From: Candidatus Methylomirabilota bacterium
GTDB taxonomy: Bacteria; Methylomirabilota; Methylomirabilia; Rokubacteriales; CSP1-6
Direction of reading: 5' to 3'
Assembly (NCBI GenBank): GCA_035936835.1
Contig: DASYVT010000021.1
Span: forward strand, 1 to 39,487
Length of the DNA stretch: 39,487 nucleotides
This document shows positions 23,893-33,989 of this stretch, one piece after another. A program made the position numbers and the translations under genes. Under the pieces are notes generated by a model. The model had not been told where the DNA came from. It was given only the letters and a program-made list of their open reading frames with translations, and ran no database searches. Every line of letters starts with the position of its first letter. The first letter of the stretch is position 1.

Positions 23893-24386
23893 GCCCGGCT
23901 CACCCCCGTGGCGATCTCTTCGGGCGTGCGGTGGACGAGGATCTGATTGGTCCGCTTGGCAACGACGTCCTCCTTCTGGTTGACGATCGTCGTCTCGGTC
24001 CGGATCCAGACCGAGAGCGGGTCGAGCTTGGTGCCGCGCTGGTGGATGGCGATCACCTTGTGGCTGGCGCCGAGGCGGTCGCCCACCTTCACGGGCTGGA
24101 ACCACTCGAACTCCTGGTTGAGGTTGATCAACCGGTCGCCGGGCGTCGGGATCTGGCGGACCACCGGGAAGATGTCGTAGTCGGCCGGCGGGTACGGCCC
24201 GAGGGAGGCGAAGTAATCCACCATCACGGGCGGGCAGTGCCCGTCCTCGAGAAAGCGCGGGTTCATGTCGTCGAGCATCTGGCAGTGGCGGCGGATGGGC
24301 TCGTGTTCGACCGGGTAGCGCCCCCATCGGAGCGGGGTCTCGTACCCCTCCCACTGCTTCTTCACCGCCTTGACGTCGTAGGCCAC
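23889..24386 (-). CDS. FAS1-like dehydratase-domain (MaoC_dehydrat_N) protein
   Basis: 165 aa from GTG 24386, the only start that leaves the recognisable domain and lies 8 bp after the aminotransferase. A hot-dog domain of the FAS1-like dehydratase type: RYPVEHEPIRRHCQMLDDMN with ARG/GLU-rich helix, CPPVMVDYF, LNLNQEFEWFQPVKVGDRL-type segment near residue 95, and the late strand TETTIVNQKEDVVAKRTNQIL. Such domains pair with MaoC proteins in a half-active/half-structural dimer. The coupling with the MaoC gene (ATGA) supports this. The acyl substrate is unknown. Confidence 0.88.
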   Translation of the reverse strand: MAYDVKAVKKQWEGYETPLRWGRYPVEHEPIRRHCQMLDDMNPRFLEDGHCPPVMVDYFASLGPYPPADYDIFPVVRQIPTPGDRLINLNQEFEWFQPVKVGDRLGASHKVIAIHQRGTKLDPLSVWIRTETTIVNQKEDVVAKRTNQILVHRTPEEIATGVSRA

Positions 24387-24394
24387 GGGGGAAG

Positions 24395-25564
24395 TTAGCC
24401 GGCGAGGCGAGCCAGGACGGGGCGCATCCGGTCGAGCGCCTTGCGGATGTTGGCCTCCGAGTTGGCGTACGACAGGCGCAGGTAACCCTCGCCGTACTGG
24501 CCGAAGGCCGTGCCGCCGAGCACGGCCACGCCGCCTTCCTGGAGGATGGCCTCGGCGACTTCGCTGGAGGGCCGCTTGATCGCCTTGATGTTGGGGAAGA
24601 CGTAGAAGGCGCCCTTGGGCGTCCGGCACGTCACCCCCGGCAGCGCGTTGAGCCCCGCGACGATGATGTCCCGGCGGCGCTTGAACTCCGCCACCATCTG
24701 GCGCACCGGCATCTGGTCGCCCTGGAGCGCGGCGATGCCCGCCCACTGGGTGAACGAGGCGGTGCAGGAGTTCGAGTTGACCATCAGTCGGGCGACGTGC
24801 TCAGCGAGCGGCACCGGCATGACGCCGTAGCCCATGCGCCAGCCCGTCATTGCATAGCTCTTGGAGAAACCATCCAGGATGATGGCGAGATCGCGCATCC
24901 CGGGGAAGCGCGTGATCGACGCGAACTCGCCCTCGTAGAGGAACGCCTTGTAGATCTCGTCGGTCAGCACGGGGATCTGGTACTTGACGGCGATCTCTGC
25001 GATGCGGCCGAGCTGGTCCATACCCAGCACGCCGCCAGTCGGATTCTGCGGGGAGTTGATGATGATGAGCTTGGTCTTCTTCGAGGCGGCTTTCTCGAAG
25101 GCCGCCATGTCGAAGCCGAAGTCGCTCTCCTCGCGAAGCGGGATGGGCACGGGGACGCCGCCCACGAAGTTGATGACCGACTCGTAGATCGGGAAGCCCG
25201 GGTTCGGATAGATGACTTCGTCGCCCGGATTCACCAGCGCGGTGATCACGAAGTACATGATGGGCTTGGCGCCCGGCGTCACCACGATCTCCTCGGGCGC
25301 CACCGGGATGTTGCGCGTTCCGCCTATGTCCTTGGCGATCGCCTCTCGCAGCTCGGGCAGCCCGGCGGCTGGGCCGTAGTGCGTGGCGCCGTCATCGAGG
25401 GCCCGCTTGGCCGCCTCACGGATGTGGGCGGGCGTGTCGAAGTCCGGCTCGCCGATCTCGAGGTGGACGATCTCCTTACCCTGCCGCTCGAGGGCCTTGG
25501 CGCGGGCCAGCACCTCGAAGGCGGACTCGGTACCCAGCCGTGACATGCGCTCGGCAAAATTCAT
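24395..25564 (-). CDS. class I/II PLP aminotransferase (aspartate aminotransferase family)
   Basis: 389 aa from ATG 25564; an ATG at 25591 would add nine residues but lies upstream of the likely -10 box. Motifs: EIGEPDFDTP near residue 35, THYGPAAGLPELREAIA, the substrate-binding INSPQNPTGGV, and the PLP lysine in GFSKSYAMTGWRMGYG (Lys 235). The family moves an amino group between an amino acid and a 2-oxo-acid. It heads a leftward run with two hot-dog proteins and a ThDP enzyme, which together could take an amino acid through a 2-oxo-acid to a thioester or aldehyde product; this order is inference. Confidence 0.93.
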   Translation of the reverse strand: MNFAERMSRLGTESAFEVLARAKALERQGKEIVHLEIGEPDFDTPAHIREAAKRALDDGATHYGPAAGLPELREAIAKDIGGTRNIPVAPEEIVVTPGAKPIMYFVITALVNPGDEVIYPNPGFPIYESVINFVGGVPVPIPLREESDFGFDMAAFEKAASKKTKLIIINSPQNPTGGVLGMDQLGRIAEIAVKYQIPVLTDEIYKAFLYEGEFASITRFPGMRDLAIILDGFSKSYAMTGWRMGYGVMPVPLAEHVARLMVNSNSCTASFTQWAGIAALQGDQMPVRQMVAEFKRRRDIIVAGLNALPGVTCRTPKGAFYVFPNIKAIKRPSSEVAEAILQEGGVAVLGGTAFGQYGEGYLRLSYANSEANIRKALDRMRPVLARLAG

Positions 25565-25574
25565 GATGGCGCCG

Positions 25575-25582
25575 ATTATACT
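25575..25582. promoter_or_regulatory. overlapping divergent -10 boxes (TATAAT on -, TATACT on +)
   Basis: On the reverse strand TATAAT (25580-25575) lies 10 nt before ATG 25564. On the forward strand TATACT (25577-25582) lies 7 nt before ATG 25590. The two hexamers share four base pairs, so one AT-rich core of 8 bp seems to serve both directions, and the two polymerases could not bind at once. Only 25 bp separate the two start codons; neither side has room for a Shine-Dalgarno sequence. Confidence 0.6.
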
Positions 25583-25589
25583 CGACGCC

Positions 25590-26255
25590 ATGGAGCTGGT
25601 GGAGGTCGCGGCGGGCTGGTTCTGGATGGGCTGGGAGGAGGGGCATCCTGGCGAGCGTCCTCGCCACCGCGTCTGGCTCGATGGCTTCGCCATCGCCCAC
25701 GCTCCAGTGACCAACGCCGAGTACAGCCGCTTCCTGGAGGCGGCGGAGGCCGCTCCCCCGCCCTGGTGGGGCGACCCGCGCTTCAGCGATCCGGGGCAGC
25801 CCGTGGTCGGCGTCAACTGGTTCGAGGCGTCGCTGTACTGCGACTGGATGTCGAGCGCGAGCCGCGGACGCTGCCGGCTGCCGACAGAAGCCGAGTGGGA
25901 GAAGGCGGCTCGCGGCGGGCTCGAAGGCGCGCGCTTCCCGTGGGGCAACGACAGGCCGGTGTCAGCGGCCTTCGACAGGCCCCCCCAGATCACGGAGACT
26001 GCCGCCAACCCGCTCGGGCTGGTCGCGCTCTCGGGCGTCTGCCACGAGTGGTGTCTCGACTGGGAGGACGGAATGTACTACGCGACATCACCCGAGCGGA
26101 ACCCGCAGGGGCCGCCGCACGGCACGCGGCGCGTCTCGCGAGGCGGCGCCTGGCGGCACCAGGACCCGTGGAGCCCCGTCGCCCACCGCTCCTCCCTGCC
26201 GCCCGACCTGCGCTACTCCGACTACGGCTTCCGGCTGGTTCGGACTGCGGACTGA
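25590..26255 (+). CDS. formylglycine-generating-enzyme-fold (SUMF1-like) protein
   Basis: 221 aa from ATG 25590. FGE-sulfatase domain landmarks: VEVAAGWFWMG at the start, APVTNAEYSRFLEA, VVGVNWFEASLYCDWMS, RLPTEAEWEKAARGG, FPWGN, RGGAWRH and YGFRLVR at the end. True FGE has two copper-binding cysteines near the C-terminus; here that stretch (residues ~190-210) has none, so sulfatase activation is unlikely. The usual GNVWEW is replaced by SGVCHEWCLDW. It may be one of the many FGE-fold proteins with other or structural roles. It abuts the convergent coiled-coil gene. Confidence 0.86.
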   Translation: MELVEVAAGWFWMGWEEGHPGERPRHRVWLDGFAIAHAPVTNAEYSRFLEAAEAAPPPWWGDPRFSDPGQPVVGVNWFEASLYCDWMSSASRGRCRLPTEAEWEKAARGGLEGARFPWGNDRPVSAAFDRPPQITETAANPLGLVALSGVCHEWCLDWEDGMYYATSPERNPQGPPHGTRRVSRGGAWRHQDPWSPVAHRSSLPPDLRYSDYGFRLVRTAD

Positions 26256-26630
26256 CTACAGACTTGTGCGGAGGTCTTCGATGTCCCGCCGGACTTCCTG
26301 GAATGCGACACGAACGACGGCATGGGTCGCCGCGAAGCCCTCGTTCATCTCCGTGCGCAGGCCGCTACCCAGGCGATCCACGCGTTCAGAGAGGCCGATC
26401 ACGCCTTCCGCAACGCCGCGTATGTCATGCCGAAGGTACTCCGCCACGACGTCGAAATGGCGCCGGGTTTCGGCGGCGGAATCTCGCACTTCCTGGCGCA
26501 GGGTCCCGAACTCCCCTCGCAGGGTCCCGAACTCCTCTCGCAGGGAACCGAACTCCCCTCGCAGGGAACCGAACTCCTCTCGGAGGGCTCCCAGGGCCTG
26601 GTCGAGGTAGGCGCGGGTCTCGGCGTCCAC
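26256..26630 (-). CDS. coiled-coil protein with perfect heptad repeats
   Basis: 124 aa from GTG 26630. Residues ~15-50 are consecutive seven-residue units of the form L-R-x-E-F-G-(S/T), encoded by 21-bp repeats at 26498-26581. A longer helical region follows (about 50-120: RRHFDVVAEYLRHDIRGV, LSERVDRLGSGLRTEMNEGF), typical of a parallel coiled coil. No signal peptide or membrane segment is seen. The family is not one I can name; similar short proteins are common as hypothetical. A TAGAGT hexamer 6 nt upstream of the GTG supports the start. Confidence 0.75.
   Translation of the reverse strand: MDAETRAYLDQALGALREEFGSLRGEFGSLREEFGTLRGEFGTLRQEVRDSAAETRRHFDVVAEYLRHDIRGVAEGVIGLSERVDRLGSGLRTEMNEGFAATHAVVRVAFQEVRRDIEDLRTSL
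26498..26581 (-). repeat. four 21-bp tandem repeats coding heptads
   Basis: Four exact-length units at 26498-26518, 26519-26539, 26540-26560 and 26561-26581. Units 1 and 2 share GGTCCC, units 3 and 4 share GGAACC; units 1 and 3 end CCCCTC, units 2 and 4 end CCTCTC. So the present array looks like a 42-bp pair that was copied. A fifth, decayed unit follows at about 26582. Each unit keeps the frame and adds one heptad. Confidence 0.9.
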
Positions 26631-26636
26631 GGCGCT

Positions 26637-26642
26637 ACTCTA
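26637..26642 (-). promoter_or_regulatory. -10-like hexamer TAGAGT, 6 nt before GTG 26630
   Basis: The reverse strand reads GGGC-TAGAGT, AGCGCC, GTG. It matches the leaderless pattern of the window and has no Shine-Dalgarno sequence before the start. Confidence 0.45.
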
Positions 26643-26693
26643 GCCCTCCGCCCGCATCAATTTCAAGTGTGTCGCCTGGGATACAGCGCCGTA

Positions 26694-27083
26694 TTACGTG
26701 TGAGCGATGACTTCGATCTCGACGAGCGCGCCGGCGGGCAGCTTCGCCACCTGGACGGTCGAGCGGGCCGGCGGCTGCGTCCCCGCGTGGCGCTTGTAGA
26801 CCAGGTTCATCTCGGCGAAATCTTCCATCCGCGCGAGGAACACCGTGGCCTTGACCATCCGGTCGAGTCTGCTGCCGCAGCTGTCGAGGATGGCCTTGAG
26901 GTTGGCGAAGATCTGCTCGGTCTGCTCGCCAACGGATGAGCCCGTGAGCGCGGTCTCGCCGGGCTTGAGAGCGATCTGGCCGGAGACGAAGACGAGATTG
27001 TCCACCTTCATGGCCTGCGAGTAGGGCGCGCCCTGGAGGGGTTCGGGCGCCTTGTTTGTCTGGACCACGAACTTCTTCGCCAT
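26694..27083 (-). CDS. RidA family (YjgF/UK114) protein
   Basis: 129 aa from ATG 27083, with AGGAGA on the reverse strand upstream. RidA proteins hydrolyse reactive enamine/imine products of PLP enzymes. Landmarks: GAPYSQAMKVDNLVFVSGQIALKPG, NLKAILDSCGSRLDRMVKATVFL, and the late RSTVQVAKLPAGALVEIEVIA with the substrate-binding Arg and the acidic Glu. Archetypal RidA proteins use this Arg. Two PLP aminotransferases and an ornithine cyclodeaminase-like enzyme in the window could produce such intermediates, but no direct link is shown. It follows the DinB-like gene by 14 bp. Confidence 0.93.
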   Translation of the reverse strand: MAKKFVVQTNKAPEPLQGAPYSQAMKVDNLVFVSGQIALKPGETALTGSSVGEQTEQIFANLKAILDSCGSRLDRMVKATVFLARMEDFAEMNLVYKRHAGTQPPARSTVQVAKLPAGALVEIEVIAHT

Positions 27084-27097
27084 TGAGTTCTCCTTGA

Positions 27098-27628
27098 CTA
27101 CCAGAGGCTTGCCGGGAGCGGCAGCCCCTCGAAGTCCGATGTGGGTAGCGGTTCCGGCGGCGTGACGCCGAGGTCGGCGGCCAGGGCATAGAGCTGGCGG
27201 AGGTGCCGGGCCGCGTGCCACGTGGTGCGCTCGAGCAGATCGTGGCCGTTCTGCGGACCGTAGCAGACCTCGATGGTGCGAGCGTACTCGGAAGGGCCGG
27301 CGCCCTCGAACCAGCCGGAGACGCGCCCGCGCACGAGCGCGCCGTAGCGCGCGACCGCCGGGCCGTCGACGAGGTCCGGCGGCGCTTTCTCCTGGAGCCA
27401 CGACTCGCGGAGCTCACCCATGTCCATGCCGTCGACATAGGCCAGCGACAGCCTGAAGACGTGGAAGGCCAGATCCCGCACGCTCCGGTCACGCTGGGGC
27501 GGCTTGTGGTCGAGCGCGCTGACGGGGAGCGCGGCCAGCAGACGTCCGGTACATGCCAGGATCCTGTCGAGCCGCGCGCCGAGCTCGAGCGGCGGCAGCT
27601 TGGGAATTCTGCCTGCCGACTGACCCAT
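27098..27628 (-). CDS. DinB-like four-helix metal-binding protein
   Basis: 176 aa. DinB/YfiT superfamily fold: four helices with a histidine triad, here His 56 (LAFHVFRL) and His 138/142 (TTWHAARHLRQL). Members bind a divalent metal, and some are thiol transferases using bacillithiol or mycothiol. The start ATG at 27628 follows the stop of the FG-GAP gene with no gap (TAAATG), so they are coupled. The exact role is unknown; a thiol-transfer function would suit the DinB fold, but no thiol type is indicated. Confidence 0.82.
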   Translation of the reverse strand: MGQSAGRIPKLPPLELGARLDRILACTGRLLAALPVSALDHKPPQRDRSVRDLAFHVFRLSLAYVDGMDMGELRESWLQEKAPPDLVDGPAVARYGALVRGRVSGWFEGAGPSEYARTIEVCYGPQNGHDLLERTTWHAARHLRQLYALAADLGVTPPEPLPTSDFEGLPLPASLW

Positions 27629-28975
27629 TTACCGCACGCTCAAGAACACGTGGAGCCCGCGGCGGTCCGCGACGACGAGGTCAAGCAGGCCGTCGCCGTC
27701 GAGGTCTTCCACCAGAAGGTTGGACTGCACCGGGCCCGTGAGCTGGAGCGCCCAGCGCTCCTCCCAGCGGCCGCCCGTCAGCTCCAGCGCGGCCAGCACG
27801 TCGCGGCCCTGGCGCGGCAGGATGACCTCGAGCCGGCCGTTGCCGCTCATGTCGGCGATCACGGCCTGGTCCTGATTGCGGGACCCGGCCGCATGCGAGG
27901 AGTAGCCCAGGGCCTTCCCCGACGGGACGAGGGACGCGCCCCGCCGCTCGTACGCCACCAAGACGCCCGAGAGATGCGGCGTGTTCACGGCGATCAGCTC
28001 GGGAATGCCGCCGCCCGAGACGTCCGCCGCGCCGATCACGTGCACCCAGCGGTTGCTCTGACCGAAGGCGGGCCCCTCGGCCAGGACCTCGAGCCCGCCT
28101 TCGCGCCAGCCGAGCACGAGGATCGAGGAGCCCTGGCGCGGCGCGCTCTTGACGACGACCACCGCCGGGCGACGGCCTTCGCCGATCGGCGCCATGATCG
28201 CGATCAGGTCCTCGAGGACTGCGGGCGCGCGGACGACGTAGCGGAACCGGATCGTGAGAGCGTTGGGCGCGACGGCGATCACGGTCACGGCCGACGCCTC
28301 GAGCTTGTCTCCGAGGACGCCGTGCGAATAGCGCTCGGTCGGGTCCGACAGGACCACAGCCTGGAGCCCGGAGGAGCCGTCCAGGCTGCCGAGCGTGATC
28401 CGCGAGTCGGGCAGCGCCTGCGCGTCCACGCGTGAAACCACGCGGGGACCGGAGGGGAGGCTTCCGATGAGCACGAGGGCGCCGTCGGCGGCCACGGCCA
28501 GGAGGTCGTCCCAACCCTTTCCCTCGAGGGTGACGGGAACAGGCGAGGTCAGCCGGGACAGGGCGCCACCAACGTCGAACGCGCGAAGCACGCCCTCGCT
28601 CCACACGAGGAGGCGGCCGTCGGGCGACACGGCCACAACCGCGCTCCGCCCCTCGCCGAGCGCGACAACGACAGGCGGGCCGTCGGGGCTCGCGACCTCG
28701 CCGTAGCGTCCCAGCACCTGGAGCTCCGTCCGGCCGAGCTCGAAGATCCACAAGGTGCCGTTGGCGTCGATGCCGGCGAGCCGCTTGGGCGGCAGCGAGA
28801 CAATCCAGCGAAACGGCGCTTCGCCAACGGCGGAGATCACGAGCAGGCGGGGGAAGGTCCCCTTCCCCGCGGCAACCCGGTTCGCGCTGGGCCCGCCGTA
28901 CGAGAGCGGCCACGCCTGCGCCGACGCCGCCAGCGTCAGGATCACAAGTGCCGAGACGAAGAAGCGGACGATCAC
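27629..28975 (-). CDS. secreted FG-GAP/VCBS-repeat protein
   Basis: 448 aa from GTG 28975, which begins a signal peptide (about 1-22: FFVSALVILTLAASAQA). The rest is a series of beta-propeller-like FG-GAP blades: GIPELIAVNTPHL, NGRLEVILPRQGRDVLAALEL, and the last, DLDGDGLLDLVVADRRG, which has a calcium-binding style DxDGDG loop. Such proteins are exported and often bind ligands or mediate adhesion. It sits 4 bp after an enoyl-CoA hydratase gene, an unlikely functional partner, so the join may be only transcriptional. Confidence 0.87.
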   Translation of the reverse strand: MIVRFFVSALVILTLAASAQAWPLSYGGPSANRVAAGKGTFPRLLVISAVGEAPFRWIVSLPPKRLAGIDANGTLWIFELGRTELQVLGRYGEVASPDGPPVVVALGEGRSAVVAVSPDGRLLVWSEGVLRAFDVGGALSRLTSPVPVTLEGKGWDDLLAVAADGALVLIGSLPSGPRVVSRVDAQALPDSRITLGSLDGSSGLQAVVLSDPTERYSHGVLGDKLEASAVTVIAVAPNALTIRFRYVVRAPAVLEDLIAIMAPIGEGRRPAVVVVKSAPRQGSSILVLGWREGGLEVLAEGPAFGQSNRWVHVIGAADVSGGGIPELIAVNTPHLSGVLVAYERRGASLVPSGKALGYSSHAAGSRNQDQAVIADMSGNGRLEVILPRQGRDVLAALELTGGRWEERWALQLTGPVQSNLLVEDLDGDGLLDLVVADRRGLHVFLSVR

Positions 28976-28979
28976 GCTC

Positions 28980-29768
28980 CTATCGGCCGTGGAAGACCAC
29001 CGGCTGCTTCTTGGCAAACGCCGCGACGCCGTTCTTGAAGTCTTCCGTGTGGCCGCTGGCGGCGATGGCCTGAGCCTCGAGCTCCATCTGGGTCTCGAGG
29101 CTTTCCTGCGTGGACTGGTGGAAGAGGAGCTTGGCCCGGCCGAAGGCGAGCGTCGGCCCTTGGGCGAGCTCTGTGGCCAGCGCCGCCACCGCTGCCGGGA
29201 ACTCGGCGTCGGGATGGACGCGGTTGACGAGCCCCCAGTCCATGGCCTCGCGGGCCGAGAGCACTCGGTTGGTGTAGTGGAGCTCGAGCGCGCGCCGCAG
29301 GCCGATCATGCGCGGCAGGAAGTAGGAAGACGAGCCGTCGGGCGAGGCGGCGATCCTGGAATACGCCATGGTGAACTTGGCCGACTCGGCCGCGACCACG
29401 AGGTCCCCGCAGAGCGCCAGGCTCATACCGCCCCCGGCGGCGATGCCGTTGACGGCCATGACGACGGGCTTGGCCGTACGGGTGAGCCGCGAAACCGAGC
29501 CATGGAGATAGGTCGTCAGCTCCTTGATGAGGATGCCGATGCGGTCGGGACTGTCGTTGAAGTCCTTGACGTCGCCACCCGCGCAGAACGCCTTGCCCGC
29601 GCCCGTCACGACGATGCAGCGCACCGCGCGATCCTCGTCCGCGTCGAGCGTGGCGTGGAAGAGATCGCGGCCGAGCGCCAGGTTCAGCGCGTTGTAGGCA
29701 AGGGGGCGGTTCAGCGTGATGGTCGCGACCGCGTCCTCGACGTCATAGCGGATGGTCTCGTAACCCAT
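28980..29768 (-). CDS. enoyl-CoA hydratase/isomerase, PaaG-like
   Basis: 262 aa from ATG 29768 with AAGGAGA upstream. Crotonase fold: LNRPLAYNALNLAL, GAGKAFCAGGDVKDF (oxyanion hole), and VNGIAAGGGMSLALCGDLVVAA. The second catalytic region reads ASPDGSSSYFLPRMIG, with Asp where hydratases have Glu; this form is usual in PaaG-like isomerases of the phenylacetate pathway and relatives. So isomerisation of an enoyl- or epoxy-CoA is as likely as hydration. The substrate cannot be fixed. It lies 22 bp after pyruvate kinase. Confidence 0.92.
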   Translation of the reverse strand: MGYETIRYDVEDAVATITLNRPLAYNALNLALGRDLFHATLDADEDRAVRCIVVTGAGKAFCAGGDVKDFNDSPDRIGILIKELTTYLHGSVSRLTRTAKPVVMAVNGIAAGGGMSLALCGDLVVAAESAKFTMAYSRIAASPDGSSSYFLPRMIGLRRALELHYTNRVLSAREAMDWGLVNRVHPDAEFPAAVAALATELAQGPTLAFGRAKLLFHQSTQESLETQMELEAQAIAASGHTEDFKNGVAAFAKKQPVVFHGR

Positions 29769-29790
29769 GCGACTCTCCTTATGGCGACGC

Positions 29791-31205
29791 TTAACGGCGA
29801 TCGCCGACGCGGTGCAGCTTCAAGAGATTGGTCGTGCCGGTGACCCACATGGGCGCGCCCGAGATGATGACGATCACGTCGCCGTTGCGCACCGTCCCGT
29901 CGCCGAGGAGGGTCGCCTCGACCTCGTGGACCATCTCGTCCGTGGTCTCGACTTTTCTAACGAGGCGGGAGCTGACCCCCCAGTAGAGGCCGAGCCGACG
30001 CTGGACTTCCGGAAAGGGCGTGAGCGCCACCACCGGCACGTCGGGCCGCTCGGAGGAGATAAGCCGCGCGCTGAAGCCCGACTGGGTAAAAGCGACGATG
30101 GCCTTGGCGTGGAGCACCTCGGCGGCGCGGCAGGCCGACTCCGCGACGGCCTCGGGGAAGCCGTACGCCTCCGGGCGAGGCGGCAGGGCCGCGGCCCGCG
30201 AGGTCTCGCGCTCGGCGCGGGCCGCCACGCGCGACATGACCTCGACCGCCTCCACGGGATGCCGGCCCGAAGCCGTCTCGGCCGACAGCATGATCGCGTC
30301 CGCGCCCTCGAAGATGGCCGTGGCGACGTCGGTCACTTCTGCCCGGGTGGGGCGGAGGTAGGTAACCATGGACTCGAGCATCTGCGTGGCGACGATGACG
30401 GGCACCTTGGCGAGCCGCGCCTGCCTGATCACGTCACGCTGGATGATCGGCACCTCTTCGAGCGGCACCTCGAGGCCGAGATCGCCGCGCGCCACCATGA
30501 CCGCGTCCACGAGGGCGAGAATGCCCGGCAGGTTGGCGACGATCTCCGCGCGCTCGAGCTTCGCGATGATGGGCAGGCTCGCCCGCTGCTCCAGGAGGAA
30601 CTTGCGCACCTCCTGGATGTCGGAGGAGGAGCGCACGAACGACACGGCGACGTAATCCACGCCGTGCTCGATCCCGAAGCGGAGATCGTCCTTGTCCTTG
30701 GCCGTGAGACAGGAGACCGGCAGCGGCAGCCCCGGCAGCGACACGCCCTTGTGGTCGGACACGACCCCGCCGGCCGTGATGCGGCAGTGCGCCTCGCGCG
30801 CTTCCACCCGCTCGACGACGAGCTGGATCGTGCCGTCGTCCATCCAGATCTGGTCGCCGGGCTTGAGCGAGGCGAAGAGCTTCGGGTCGTCGAGCGAGGC
30901 GCGCGCGGCCGTTCCCGGCACCGTCTCGGCCGTCAGCACGAAGGGCTCGCCCGCGAGGAGCATGGCGCGGCCGCCGACGAAGTTGCCGAGCCTGCCCTTG
31001 GGGCCCTGGAGGTCCTGGATGATGGTGACCGGGTGACCCCACTCGGCTTCACCGTCGCGGATGGCGCGGATCGCGGCCGCGTGTTCGTCGTGAGTACCGT
31101 GGGAGAAGTTGAGCCGCGCGACGTCCATGCCTGCCGCGACCAGCTTGCGGAGCATGAGCGGCTCCCGGCTGGCCGGGCCAATGGTGCACACGATCCGCGT
31201 GCGTC

Positions 31206-31209
<4 letters not shown>
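29791..31209 (-). CDS. pyk: pyruvate kinase
   Basis: 472 aa from GTG 31209, which overlaps the uvrA stop as GTGA. It transfers phosphate from phosphoenolpyruvate to ADP in glycolysis. Landmarks: [22 protein letters not shown], the B-domain, [14 protein letters not shown] with the catalytic Lys, [17 protein letters not shown] (metal site), ATQMLESM and [12 protein letters not shown]. The C-terminal allosteric domain is present ([30 protein letters not shown]), so length is normal. Coupling to uvrA is unusual and probably reflects compact packing. Confidence 0.96.
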
Positions 31210-33974
<2,765 letters not shown>

Positions 33975-33983
33975 CGGAGCCCC

Positions 33984-33989
33984 ATTCTA
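33984..33989 (-). promoter_or_regulatory. -10-like hexamer TAGAAT, 9 nt before ATG 33974
   Basis: The reverse strand reads GGGC-TAGAAT, 9 nt, ATG. TAG here is the stop codon of the membrane-protein gene. It may give uvrA a promoter of its own with no leader, even though uvrA could also be read from upstream. No LexA-like palindrome is evident. Confidence 0.45.
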
